Shown here: in pieces, positions 46,966 through 55,554 of the stretch
Layout: every line of letters begins with the position of its first letter
How positions within the stretch are numbered: position 1 is the stretch's first letter
Assembly: GCF_015627175.1 (NCBI RefSeq)
Contig: NZ_VTDQ01000002.1
Span: 102,357-166,356, forward strand
Direction of reading: 5' to 3'
DNA: 64,000 nucleotides
Source of the DNA: Acinetobacter pollinis
GTDB lineage: Bacteria > Pseudomonadota > Gammaproteobacteria > Pseudomonadales > Moraxellaceae
Notes under the pieces: model-generated
Seen by the model: the letters and a program-made list of their open reading frames with translations, nothing else
Database searches by the model: none
Told to the model about the DNA's origin: nothing
Made by a program: the position numbers and the translations under genes

Positions 46966-47871
46966 ATGCCATTACATATTAATACACCACTCATTCGTTC
47001 ATCAGCACTCAGTAAATCTTTAAATAAAAATGTTTGGCTAAAGATAGATGCCTTACAACCTTCAGGGTCATTTAAAATGCGCGGTGTGGCATTGGCTTGT
47101 GAAACTTACTTAAAGCAAGGTGCAAAACGCTTCATTTCATCTTCAGGAGGAAATGCAGGATTGGCAGTTGCAACATCTGCAAAAATCTTAAATGTACCTA
47201 GTATTATTGTTGTGCCAAAAACTACATCAATAACCGCAATAAATTTATTACAGCTAGAAGATGCTGAGGTCATCGTTAAAGGAGATTCTTGGCAAGAAGC
47301 AAATGAATATGCGTTATCTTTAATTACCGATTCAGATGCTTTTATTCATCCTTTTGACGATCCTTTACTTTGGAAAGGACACGCTACTCTTATTGACGAA
47401 ATTGTAAATGCAGAGATTCAGCCTGATGTTATTGTGCTATCTGTAGGTGGTGGTGGCTTGCTAGCAGGTGTTGCTGAAGGACTTACTCGAAACAAATTAA
47501 CTCATATTCCAATTATTGCGATAGAAACAGAAGGGACTGCCTCACTCCATTTGGCTATTCAACATAATAAACCGACTTCATTAAAAGAAATTAGAAGCAT
47601 CGCAACCTCATTAGGTGCAAAGCAAATATGTGACCAAGCATTCTACGTCACAAAAACGCATCATATACATAGCATTCTTGTTTCTGACCAAGAAGCCATT
47701 CATGCATGTAAAGCATTTCTTGCAGACCATCGCATTGTCGTAGAACCTGCTTGTGGTGCAAGCTTGGCCTGTATTTATAGCAATAAAGATATACTCGACC
47801 CTTATAACAATATACTGGTTATTGTCTGTGGAGGCTCGACCATGAGTGCTGAACACATTCTTAGTCTCTAA
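46966..47871 (+). CDS. PLP-dependent serine/threonine dehydratase-like enzyme
   Basis: Fold-type II PLP enzyme of 301 aa. The PLP lysine is in LQPSGSFKMRGVAL (residue ~38), SSGGNAGLAVATSAKIL binds the substrate carboxylate, SVGGGGLLAGVAEGL is the phosphate-cradle glycine loop, and EPACGASLACIY closes the site. This set matches catabolic serine/threonine dehydratases (SDS type) more than biosynthetic IlvA, which carries a C-terminal ACT domain absent here. The short length and RidA partner agree. Transcription from 46579 is likely, with possible control by the convergent DauR-like regulator. Confidence 0.85.
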   Translation: MPLHINTPLIRSSALSKSLNKNVWLKIDALQPSGSFKMRGVALACETYLKQGAKRFISSSGGNAGLAVATSAKILNVPSIIVVPKTTSITAINLLQLEDAEVIVKGDSWQEANEYALSLITDSDAFIHPFDDPLLWKGHATLIDEIVNAEIQPDVIVLSVGGGGLLAGVAEGLTRNKLTHIPIIAIETEGTASLHLAIQHNKPTSLKEIRSIATSLGAKQICDQAFYVTKTHHIHSILVSDQEAIHACKAFLADHRIVVEPACGASLACIYSNKDILDPYNNILVIVCGGSTMSAEHILSL

Positions 47872-47878
47872 AGCAACT

Positions 47879-47896
47879 GCCTATCTTTAGATAGGC
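47879..47896. terminator. hairpin between the convergent dehydratase and regulator genes
   Basis: GCCTATCT/AGATAGGC with a TT loop is followed by TTTGTCTTTATTT on the plus strand. It overlaps the stop codon of the minus-strand regulator gene. Confidence 0.7.
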
Positions 47897-48558
47897 TTTG
47901 TCTTTATTTCTTCTAGATAATTATAAATAGTGTAGCGCGTAACACCTAAAGCATTTGCCGCTGCTTCCACACCACCTCTTACTAAAAACAAACCTTGTGT
48001 TTGCATCACTTTTACAATCTCAATTTTTTCTGCTTTTGATCTTTTTGTATTTAAAAGATTGTGTTGCGGCAGAGCAAAATGGATAATTTCAGCAATTTTC
48101 TTTTGTAGTGTATGTTCACTTTCTTCAACAGCTAAACTTTCATCTCTAGGTAAAAGCTGTGACAATAAGTTTTTCGCTGTTTCTAATATTTTTTGATCTG
48201 CATTAAAGCACATTGCAAATATTGGTTGTTGATTCTCATCTTTATATATGACAGTAGAGCTCGTGAAAATTCGACCTGCTACTTTTGTTTCGTAGCCTTT
48301 AAATACTTGTGGATTACTGACATTTTTGTTTTGGTCAACCAATAATCCAATTGACCCCAAATCATGATCTGGAATATTTAAGACACTATCTCCTTCCTTT
48401 CTTCCAGAAAGATGTCCATTTAATATTTTAATAATTGAATGATTCGGATTCGTCAAATCATGTATAACTACTTCAATATTTTTTCCAACGATACAAGATA
48501 AAGCATCAACAATACTCATTAGACTCTTTGCTAAACTTTCTTTATTCATTTTATCCAT
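47887..48558 (-). CDS. DauR/YheO-type PAS plus HTH transcriptional regulator
   Basis: The 223-aa protein has an N-terminal YheO-like PAS_6 domain (GKNIEVVIHDLTNPNHSIIK, then GHLSGRKEGD) and a C-terminal HTH_22 (FLVRGGVEAAANALGVTRYTIYNYLEEIK). This is the architecture of DauR, the Pseudomonas repressor of D-arginine use. Here it converges on the RidA-dehydratase pair, which suggests it senses an amino acid and controls that operon. The ligand is unknown. Confidence 0.85.
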   Translation of the reverse strand: MDKMNKESLAKSLMSIVDALSCIVGKNIEVVIHDLTNPNHSIIKILNGHLSGRKEGDSVLNIPDHDLGSIGLLVDQNKNVSNPQVFKGYETKVAGRIFTSSTVIYKDENQQPIFAMCFNADQKILETAKNLLSQLLPRDESLAVEESEHTLQKKIAEIIHFALPQHNLLNTKRSKAEKIEIVKVMQTQGLFLVRGGVEAAANALGVTRYTIYNYLEEIKTKPI

Positions 48559-48767
48559 ACATCAATTCTCAAATAAAAATAGCGATATACGGCCATAGTT
48601 TAACTTAAAGATTATTTAGCAGATATACTTAAGTGCTTGAAAAGAGATTTGAGTGAAAATTCATTTTAAAACTTGTAAAATAAATGTTTTTATTCGCAAA
48701 AAAACAAAGTATCGTAACACTATGATAATATTAAACTTCATATTTATCCTTTTTAAGTACATTTAGC

Positions 48768-49451
48768 ATGAATATTAATCAGCTTTCAATTATTCTTATA
48801 CCTGCTTTGACATTATCACTTTTTGGTTGTGCAGCAACTGAAACATCAAGAACTATTCAAAGTGCTCAAGTCATTTCTGCCACATCTACAAACCAATACA
48901 ATGGAGCTAAAACATCAGTTTCTATTGGTAAATTTGACAACAGATCGAGTTATATGAGAGGTATTTTTTCAGATAATACGGATCGTTTAGGTGGACAAGC
49001 AAAAACAATCTTAGAAACGCATTTACAGCAATCTAGATACTTCTCTGTACTTAATCGTGACAATCTTTCAGAACTAAAACAAGAAGTAGGCTACAGCGGT
49101 AAAGCACAATCTATTAAAGGTGCACGTTACGTAGTTACAGGCGATGTCACCGAGTTTGGACGTAAAGAAGTAGGCGATCAACAATTCTTTGGTATTTTAG
49201 GCCGTGGAAAACAACAAGTTGCTTATGCAAAAGTTAATCTCAATATTGTAGATGTAACTACCTCAGAAGTTGTTTACTCTACACAAGGCGCTGGAGAATA
49301 TGCATTAGGTGAACGTGAAATTCTCGGGTTTGGTTCAACAGCATCTTACGACTCAACTTTAAATGGTAAGGTTTTAGATCTAGCAATTCGTGAAGCTGTA
49401 AACAATTTAGTGAATGGCATCCAAAATAACCAATGGAAACCGAGTAACTAA
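48768..49451 (+). CDS. CsgG/HfaB-family outer-membrane lipoprotein
   Basis: The 227-aa protein has a signal peptide with lipobox-like FGCA (Cys near residue 21), then a CsgG-type region: TSVSIGKFDNRSSYMRGIFS, LGGQAKTILETHLQQSRYFSVLNRDNL and GARYVVTGDVTEFGRKEV. CsgG relatives form secretion pores or periplasmic adaptors for surface fibres. The trio with DUF4810 and DUF799 lipoproteins is conserved in several gammaproteobacteria and in Neisseria, where GNA1162 is the DUF799 member. The function of the set is unknown. Confidence 0.85.
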   Translation: MNINQLSIILIPALTLSLFGCAATETSRTIQSAQVISATSTNQYNGAKTSVSIGKFDNRSSYMRGIFSDNTDRLGGQAKTILETHLQQSRYFSVLNRDNLSELKQEVGYSGKAQSIKGARYVVTGDVTEFGRKEVGDQQFFGILGRGKQQVAYAKVNLNIVDVTTSEVVYSTQGAGEYALGEREILGFGSTASYDSTLNGKVLDLAIREAVNNLVNGIQNNQWKPSN

Positions 49452-49466
49452 GAAGATTTATCATCA

Positions 49467-49832
49467 ATGAAAACAATATATACACTTTTTGCATTATTGC
49501 TATTAACAGGTTGTGCTGCTGGACCTAAACCATTGTATTACTGGGGCAATTTTCCAGATCAAACTTACCTCATGTATAGTGCACCTGCAAAAGCTACTGC
49601 AAGTCAGCAAATTGAAAAGTTACAAGCAGATATACAAAAAGCTAAAGCAGCTCAACTGGGTGTTCCTCCAGGGTTATATGCACATTTAGGTCTAATGTAT
49701 TTAAATGAAGGCAATGTACAAAAGTCTGAAGAATACTTTAATTTAGAGCGCCAAGTTTATCCAGAATCTACAACTCTGATTAATCGTATGCTTGGTGATA
49801 AAAATAAGTTAGATCAGGGAGCACTTAAATGA
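49467..49832 (+). CDS. DUF4810-family lipoprotein
   Basis: The 121-aa protein starts MKTIYTLFALLLLTGCAAGP with lipobox LTGC, then PKPLYYWGNFPDQTYLMYS, a helical stretch, and GLYAHLGLMYLNEGNVQKSE, a TPR-like motif. This matches the DUF4810 family that accompanies CsgG-like and DUF799 lipoproteins. The stop overlaps the next start by 4 nt (ATGA). It is likely part of a three-lipoprotein envelope complex. Confidence 0.85.
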   Translation: MKTIYTLFALLLLTGCAAGPKPLYYWGNFPDQTYLMYSAPAKATASQQIEKLQADIQKAKAAQLGVPPGLYAHLGLMYLNEGNVQKSEEYFNLERQVYPESTTLINRMLGDKNKLDQGALK

Positions 49833-50482
49833 ATAAGTTCTTATCTTTAGTTTTTAGTGCGCTGATTTTGACTGGCTGTGCAACTACCCAACATACTCCA
49901 CCAAAAGATTTAAGTGCATATAAATCACATATGCCCAAATCTATTTTAGTACTTCCACCAATTAATAACTCTCCAGATGTCAAAGCAACTTATGGCTATT
50001 GGTCGACTGTTGCTGTTCCTGTAGCAGAGGCAGGTTATTACGTATTTCCTTTATCTATTGTCGATCAATTATTTAAAGAAAATGGAATTACCAACGGAAA
50101 CGATGCTCAGTCTATTCCAACACAAAAGTTACAAGAAATCTTTGGTGCAGATGCAGGTTTATATACACAGATTAAAGAGTACGGTACTCAATATAAAGTT
50201 ATAGACAGTGTATCCACCGTTTCAGTTGAAGCTAAACTTGTAGATTTAAAAACAGGTACAATCTTATGGACTGGACAAGAATCTGTACGTAAAGCAACTT
50301 CTGAAAATAACAGTGGCTTAATTGCGATGGTTGTCAGTGCAGTCGTGAATCAGATCACAAGTAGTTTAAATGATCATGCACATCCTCTATCGATGAATGT
50401 AAACAATCAGCTTTTCACACCAACACAAGATCAACAACATGGACTATTGGTTGGCCCTCGCTCTCCAAAATTTCAGCAGTAA
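49829..50482 (+). CDS. DUF799/GNA1162-type lipoprotein
   Basis: The 217-aa lipoprotein has lipobox LTGC near residue 17 and continues with SILVLPPINNSPDVKATYGYW, then TVAVPVAEAGYYVFPL, the hallmark of the DUF799 family to which meningococcal GNA1162 belongs. GNA1162 resembles TolB/AAA-type lipoprotein folds and assembles in the outer membrane. It is translationally coupled to the DUF4810 gene, which supports a shared complex with the CsgG-like protein upstream. Confidence 0.88.
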   Translation: MNKFLSLVFSALILTGCATTQHTPPKDLSAYKSHMPKSILVLPPINNSPDVKATYGYWSTVAVPVAEAGYYVFPLSIVDQLFKENGITNGNDAQSIPTQKLQEIFGADAGLYTQIKEYGTQYKVIDSVSTVSVEAKLVDLKTGTILWTGQESVRKATSENNSGLIAMVVSAVVNQITSSLNDHAHPLSMNVNNQLFTPTQDQQHGLLVGPRSPKFQQ

Positions 50483-50491
50483 GTAAAATAA

Positions 50492-50513
50492 GAAGTCTTC
50501 AATTGAAGGCTTC
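50492..50513 (+). terminator. terminator after the lipoprotein trio
   Basis: GAAGTCTTCAATTGAAGGCTTC is an inverted repeat with one mismatch, followed by CTTTTCT, 10 nt beyond the stop codon of the DUF799 gene. Confidence 0.7.
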
Positions 50514-50846
50514 CTTTTCTACCTATATATAAAAAATGAGTATCTTTTACTTGATACATCCTTAAAATCTACATACTAAATCATTGATATATTTTAATAA
50601 AATCTGAATATTGCCTGATCTGTTTTCGCACTAATTCTGACTTTAAAACTTGATTTAAATCGCTTATCAAATACTTTAAATAATTGAAAATACGGTTTAA
50701 AATTTACTATCATCTCTACAAAACTACTAAAAATCAAAGTTAGATCAAGACAAAAACAAATATACAATATGTCGTATAAGTTGCATTTATTAAAAAAAAT
50801 AAATGACAAATCACTATTAGTAAAACTTTAATTTAGGACAATAAAA

Positions 50847-51527
50847 ATGCCAATATCATTTTATGTATTCCTATTAATAAAAATAGTTATTTCATTCACT
50901 GTTATTATTTCATACATGAATTTTATCGGAAAAACTCAGCTCACACAGTTTACAGCTGTAGATTTTTTTGGAAACTTTATTTTTGGGGCTGTCGTAGGTG
51001 GATCAATTTACAATGGAGATTTAGAAATTACGGGCTTCACGATCATGTTGCTTATGAGCGTAGGCTTTATGTTATTTTTAAATTATCTCTCTCATCATAT
51101 TTTACGTATTCGAGCAGTCACCATTGGAGAGTCTATTCCTGTTATTAAGCATGGTAAATTTTTACTTGATAAAATCGAGCAAAAACGTAGAAAAATAGAT
51201 ATGTTAAGGATTCTATCTCAACTTCAATGTCTTGGTTTTAGCTCATTTCAAGAAGTGTATTATGCCGAGATACAACCCGATGGCCAATTGGCTGCTATTA
51301 AAGATAAACCAGTGTTACCCTCTGAAATTATTATCCTTCGGGGTGTCTTCTTCGATACCCTTATTGATGAACAAGAGATTGACAAAGAACGTTTAGAGCT
51401 TTTATTAGAAACAAACCGTATCGATGTAAGTGCCATTTTCCTCGCAGAATATTACGAAGATAAAATTTTTATTACATTTAATGACGGAAGTGAAAAAACT
51501 CTCGAAAGTTATTCAATTAAAAAATAA
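50847..51527 (+). CDS. YetF/DUF421-family membrane protein
   Basis: The 226-aa protein has three N-terminal transmembrane helices and the DUF421 pattern: FIGKTQLTQFTAVDFFGNFIFGAVVGG, then a cytoplasmic domain with LRIRAVTIGESIPVIKHGKFL, EQKRRKIDMLRILSQLQ and SFQEVYYAEIQPDGQLAAI. YetF proteins are widespread membrane proteins of unknown activity, linked to spore germination and stress in Bacillus. It is a single gene at the edge of the accessory region. Confidence 0.88.
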   Translation: MPISFYVFLLIKIVISFTVIISYMNFIGKTQLTQFTAVDFFGNFIFGAVVGGSIYNGDLEITGFTIMLLMSVGFMLFLNYLSHHILRIRAVTIGESIPVIKHGKFLLDKIEQKRRKIDMLRILSQLQCLGFSSFQEVYYAEIQPDGQLAAIKDKPVLPSEIIILRGVFFDTLIDEQEIDKERLELLLETNRIDVSAIFLAEYYEDKIFITFNDGSEKTLESYSIKK

Positions 51528-51602
51528 CTTGTTTAAATGATGTCATGTATTTGATTAGAGTATTTATTTCAGCATTCATTAAGAGTAATACTCTAATCAG
51601 AT

Positions 51603-51893
51603 TTAATATCTCAATAAATTTTCACATTGTTGAATACCAGTTAGGTCATAACGGTAGTAGCATAAATTTCTAAAATCTTTTTGACTTTTCGAATTCAAGA
51701 GATCATATTCAATAAAATCTGACGTCCCCCATAAAACAGGATTTCTAAAAATAGATAACGTTGTTGGATGCTTTTTTATAAAAAAGAGTCATAATACCTA
51801 TCACTCTCTACAGGTAGATATTCAAAACCAACAAAAGAGAATAATAGAAAAAGTATAAGTATTGTTAAAAAAAAGGGATTTCAGCTTTTTCAT
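51603..51893 (-). pseudogene. broken small membrane-anchored protein gene
   Basis: Reading leftwards, ATG at 51893 gives MKKLKSLFF and the frame is then lost at an eight-T run; in the next frame LTILILFLLFSFVGFEYLPV forms a membrane helix up to DRYYDS. A second shift at a six-T run leads to HPTTLSIFRNPVLWGTSDFI and QQCENLLRY before the stop. Single-base changes in the two homopolymers would restore one 95-residue product with an N-terminal membrane anchor. It could be an immunity-like protein; it could also be phase-variable or carry sequencing errors. Confidence 0.6.
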
Positions 51894-52737
51894 ATATATC
51901 ACTTATGATGATAATTAAATTTAAAAGATGCAATAAAGCTAAGATTCTTTCGCATCTTTTTAATAAGTTTCATGCTTTCTCTATCAGGACAAGCTTGCCC
52001 TATTTATTTACTAGAATTTAAAATTTTCAATGTCCACCTACAAAATACTTTGTTAATGCTGACAATAAGGTGATTAAAGCCCTTTCTTGTGGTTAGCTAA
52101 CGATATCATAACTAGTATCAAGTTTATCAAAAAACCTAGCATTTTAAGTTTATTATTTTCTTGCCTAAAACTTTTATACTGTTGTTCATATGTGAGCCTT
52201 TTCAACGAATATCTAATAACTCGCACACTGTGCTATTACAAACAATCGCATAATGACGGGATCGATTTCTTCAATTTTTTTCTAATAGATGTACTTACTG
52301 TTTCTTGATAAAATTGAGAACTACCGATCTCGTAGTGGCACTATTATTAACCTAAACCTTTATAGGGACATATTTCTCCGTTGATACCCCAATTGTTGTT
52401 TTAAAATATATCTATTCATCTACAATTATATCAAGATAATAAATCTTATTATCTGAGTAACTATTCAGTTTTCTATAGTTAGAATAAAAATAATATTCTC
52501 CACAATTCTAATTGACTATCTACATCTATTCCTCAACCTACTGCATTACAATTACATGAATTAATTTATGAAAATGTATAGAATAAATATCTACCTAATA
52601 AAACCAAGATTACACTTTTTGAAAAATTAATTCATATACTATTCTTAAATTAATTTAGAATTACACCAGCTATTGAGACGATATATCCTTAATAAATTAT
52701 TGATATAAATAAATCATATTTTAAATATGTTTAAGAT
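51894..52737. other. AT-rich stretch without a convincing gene
   Basis: No credible gene is seen on either strand. A 50-codon open stretch lies at 52074-52226 (minus, GTG start), with the residues LTYEQQYKSFRQENNKLKML followed by a hydrophobic segment, but it has no ribosome site. Short stop-broken stretches occur nearby (for example GEICPYKGLG near 52380). The stretch looks like decayed accessory DNA between the YetF gene and the PAAR effector locus. Confidence 0.5.
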
Positions 52738-53373
52738 TTATTCTAAACTTACATGCTTACTTTTCTGATTATAAATAAATGTACTTGTAAACTTAGATGA
52801 ATTAATAGCTATTCCTATACTATTTCCCTTAACAAAAAAACTAGAGAAGTTGGAATAGTTAACCCTTTTAGTATTTTCGAGTAGGCTCTGTAATGCCATA
52901 TCAGAGCAATAATCAGGATATTTTTTCTTATTATCATGACATAGAGCTATAAACTTATTGATACTGCCTACTATATCAATTTGAGAAATATTTTTTCGTT
53001 TTAAATATTCAGAAAGATTTATTTCATTTTTATTATTTAAATCAATAACATAATATTTAACAAAGTAACGCTCTGTCAAATTACTAATATTATAGTTTAA
53101 TGAAAAACTTAATATTTCATTATTTTTAAATATTTCCTCAAAATTTACTTCTGTGGGATAATTTTCGTCTTTTGTATCAAAATTTATAGAAATAAAATCT
53201 ATAATAGATTTATTTAAATCTTTAAACTGTTTACCACTTAATGATGGATAATTTCCGTTTAAATTTTCATTATAGTGCGAAACAATAGTATTACTATTTA
53301 ATGTATTAAAATTTTCTGCATACCCAGTACTATATAAAAAAGGAGTTAATATAAGAAGAATTTTATTTTTCAT
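52738..53373 (-). CDS. Sec-exported candidate immunity protein of the PAAR effector
   Basis: The ATG at 53373 overlaps the effector stop as ATGA and is preceded by GGAAAG; a TTG four codons earlier is less likely. The 211-aa product has a signal peptide (MKNKILLILTPFLYSTGYAE) and an asparagine-rich, beta-strand-like mature domain with two cysteines (CHDNKKKYPDYC). Export and translational coupling to a PAAR-domain toxin are the usual layout of type VI effector/immunity pairs whose toxin acts in the periplasm. No family was recognised. Confidence 0.75.
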   Translation of the reverse strand: MKNKILLILTPFLYSTGYAENFNTLNSNTIVSHYNENLNGNYPSLSGKQFKDLNKSIIDFISINFDTKDENYPTEVNFEEIFKNNEILSFSLNYNISNLTERYFVKYYVIDLNNKNEINLSEYLKRKNISQIDIVGSINKFIALCHDNKKKYPDYCSDMALQSLLENTKRVNYSNFSSFFVKGNSIGIAINSSKFTSTFIYNQKSKHVSLE

Positions 53374-54518
53374 GATGCTTTCCAAAAAATTGTATGACCA
53401 GCAGTTACTTTGGCAGTTAATGATTTTTTACTTTTAACACCTGTAACATATTCAAAATTATCATTTACCCAGTTTTTACTATCTTTAAAAACCGTTGCTG
53501 GAATACTATAGGTTGTTCCATTGTATTTCACTGTTCCTTTTGGATACTCTTTTAGAGTACCTGCTAAAAAAGAATCATATATAGATTTTGGAATTATAAT
53601 TTTATTATATTCTCTAAATTTAGCATGTGGCTTTAAGGATTTATCAGGGTTCTTATATGGACTTGTTAACCCCCATGATAGAAAATCTGTTCCATCCCAG
53701 TGAGTTGCGCCATCAGTAGGATCTTCCTCTCCAAGACAAACTTTCAGAATACCTTTACGTGCGAGCCCATATTTAGGATTTTCTCGCTTTCCATCGTTTG
53801 GTTTGTCTGGCAAAGGTGTCTTTGTACCTAGTGGCATTGTAGAATAACCAGACATTAGTAAAGAGTGTAAATCTTTCTTTATTCCTATAGCATAGTTATG
53901 GGCAGTAAAAGCAATATAAATACACTCTATTGTCGCAGTTCCAGACTCATGTGAAATAACTCTAGAGCATTCTTGAAATTTTTGGTGTGTAATATTGGCA
54001 CTCTGCGGATCGATAAAGTCAGTCTCTGAATTCTTACCTTTACAAGCATATACATCTTCTATACTTCCTTTCCCGGTAGTAATTTTTCCTTCATATAGTC
54101 CAGTTTCTATATTGTAGTAATAACCATTTAGTAGAAAATCATTAGAAATTGAAGTGCCAGTTAAATCTTTACTTAAATTATTTTTGTTAGATTTTTCAGT
54201 TGGTATCTCTTTATATGATGTCTTAGAAAGATTCGTAGAGTTTCCTTTATTATCTTTAATATCCCCAACAACATGAGTTTGTTGAGGCTGTATCGTTGCT
54301 CCGCATGTTAATTTATCACCTTCATAAGCAACAGGCTGACCAAACATAATCATATGGTCATGGCTTTTCACAACGGTAGACCAACATTTGCATTTTGGAC
54401 AGTAGTGTCCATCTCCAGCCCTTACAAAGGGATTTCCCTCTTGAAACACATTTGAGAGTGTTGATGGGATAGCACCACCATGATCGGTCGGTGCATTATG
54501 AATAGCAAAGCCTTTCAT
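53370..54518 (-). CDS. PAAR-domain type VI secretion effector with a putative peptidoglycan-hydrolase tail
   Basis: The 382-aa protein begins with a PAAR domain (residues 1-85: TDHGGAIPSTLSNVFQEGNP, GDGHYCPKC, GQPVAYEGDKLTCGATI), which caps the VgrG spike of the type VI machine. A low-complexity linker (85-150) precedes a ~230-residue C-terminal domain. Its VISHESGTATIECIYIAFTA (Glu 191) and LKVCLGEEDPTDGATHWDG (about 259-277) recall SleB/cell-wall hydrolase folds, in which a helix Glu and a DPTxGA loop recur. The exported partner encoded downstream agrees with a periplasmic target. The enzymatic call is inference. Confidence 0.75.
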   Translation of the reverse strand: MKGFAIHNAPTDHGGAIPSTLSNVFQEGNPFVRAGDGHYCPKCKCWSTVVKSHDHMIMFGQPVAYEGDKLTCGATIQPQQTHVVGDIKDNKGNSTNLSKTSYKEIPTEKSNKNNLSKDLTGTSISNDFLLNGYYYNIETGLYEGKITTGKGSIEDVYACKGKNSETDFIDPQSANITHQKFQECSRVISHESGTATIECIYIAFTAHNYAIGIKKDLHSLLMSGYSTMPLGTKTPLPDKPNDGKRENPKYGLARKGILKVCLGEEDPTDGATHWDGTDFLSWGLTSPYKNPDKSLKPHAKFREYNKIIIPKSIYDSFLAGTLKEYPKGTVKYNGTTYSIPATVFKDSKNWVNDNFEYVTGVKSKKSLTAKVTAGHTIFWKAS

Positions 54519-54682
54519 ATGTAGAATAATTCACATAATAATATATATTATATAAATATATCACATTTATATGCCTAGTGAAATTTTATTCTAATAACCT
54601 CATATCAATTTTGTACTACTTATCATTTGTTATTATTTTAGGAATGATTTAATCACAATATTTTTTAAATTTTGCATATAAA

Positions 54683-54700
54683 AACCACCCGAAGGTGGTT
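54683..54700 (-). terminator. terminator after the 54706 gene
   Basis: AACCACC/GGTGGTT with loop CGAA is followed by TTTTTAT on the minus strand, 6 nt beyond the stop codon of the secreted protein gene. Confidence 0.85.
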
Positions 54701-54705
54701 CATTT

Positions 54706-55125
54706 CTAGTTATGCCAAAAACTTAGATTTCCATTGGATATGTTACTTTCATTTGTAGATGTATGATATCTATAGATTTTATTTACTTGCATAGACTTGC
54801 ACATATCTACCTTTAAGCCAATAGCACCCGAAAAATCTTCACACGGTATCATTTTAAATACACTACTATTTGTTATACCGCTCTGGCCAGGGTATGCATT
54901 TGAATAATACTGAGTCATGAAGTTTATTTTTCTACCGCATGCATCTCCACCATTTTCTTTAGATACTTTAGTAATAAGGCCTTTCGTTAAGTTTGCACCA
55001 CTACCTTCTTTCATAATTGCACAAACTCTATACCCTGATTCTGCATGAGCACCCGCTACAGCGAAAAAACCAAGAACCGTCAAAGCACCTAAACAAGATA
55101 ATATTTTCTTTCTCAAAAAATTCAT
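54706..55125 (-). CDS. small secreted four-cysteine protein (ESGYR...FWHN family, copy 2)
   Basis: The 139-aa product has a clear signal peptide (LSCLGALTVLGFFAVAGAHA, cut before ESGYR). The mature domain keeps YRVC, GDAC, IPCEDF and DMCKSM cysteines, the NGGDACGRKINFM segment and the C-terminal FWHN of copy 1 at 31739. It is encoded directly upstream of the PAAR effector with its own terminator between. The family is not one I recognise. The CRP-type dyad upstream suggests regulation by cAMP-CRP/Vfr. Confidence 0.8.
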   Translation of the reverse strand: MNFLRKKILSCLGALTVLGFFAVAGAHAESGYRVCAIMKEGSGANLTKGLITKVSKENGGDACGRKINFMTQYYSNAYPGQSGITNSSVFKMIPCEDFSGAIGLKVDMCKSMQVNKIYRYHTSTNESNISNGNLSFWHN

Positions 55126-55149
55126 AAAAAACTCTAAAAACCAAAATAA

Positions 55150-55165
55150 AGTGACTTATGTCACA
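55150..55165 (-). promoter_or_regulatory. CRP/Vfr-type palindrome upstream of the 54706 gene
   Basis: AGTGACTTATGTCACA is a TGTGA-N6-TCACA dyad with one mismatch (A for the first T). It ends 25 nt upstream of the start codon, matching the position of the perfect site in front of the paralogue at 31739. Confidence 0.55.
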
Positions 55166-55554
55166 AAAACAATCTACTATATTTTATATATATCATTTAT
55201 ATTTATTTTGTATTTAACAAATCAAACAGTTAGGTATTTATTAATAGGTCTACTTAGCTACGCTATATCAAAATTATAAACCTTATTACCTCTTGTCTAT
55301 ACTTGTAACACAATCTGCAATAGCTTTAGAACGAACCCTTATTAATAAGTCACCTACAGTCATCCTTTAGCCTGCTGAAGCCCTTAAAAAAACTATTACC
55401 GAAAATTAGATATCTGGATTATGTTCTTACTTCTGCTTTTCTATCATTTCGTCTTTATGATTCAAGCTCATAAGTAAGCACAAAATTAAAAAATCGAGTG
55501 TGTTGATGCCACTGTTCTGCCCTCTAATCTTGGTTTTGCTTCTATTAATCCTCT
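55166..55554. other. decayed stretch between the secreted-protein gene and the holin relic
   Basis: About 390 bp without an intact gene on either strand. Short minus-strand pieces remain (for example MTVGDLLIRVRSKAIADCVT near 55330) but are broken by stops. Position after the holin would suit a lost endolysin or spanin; that is inference. Confidence 0.45.

Noticed and set aside
52074..52226. 50-codon minus-strand frame with a TraE-like hydrophobic start
   Set aside because: GTG start without ribosome site; similarity to conjugation proteins too weak to support a call.
52087..52308. 73-codon plus-strand open frame in the gap before the PAAR locus
   Set aside because: No ribosome site, no domain, biased to hydrophobic AT-rich codons, and located in otherwise stop-rich DNA.
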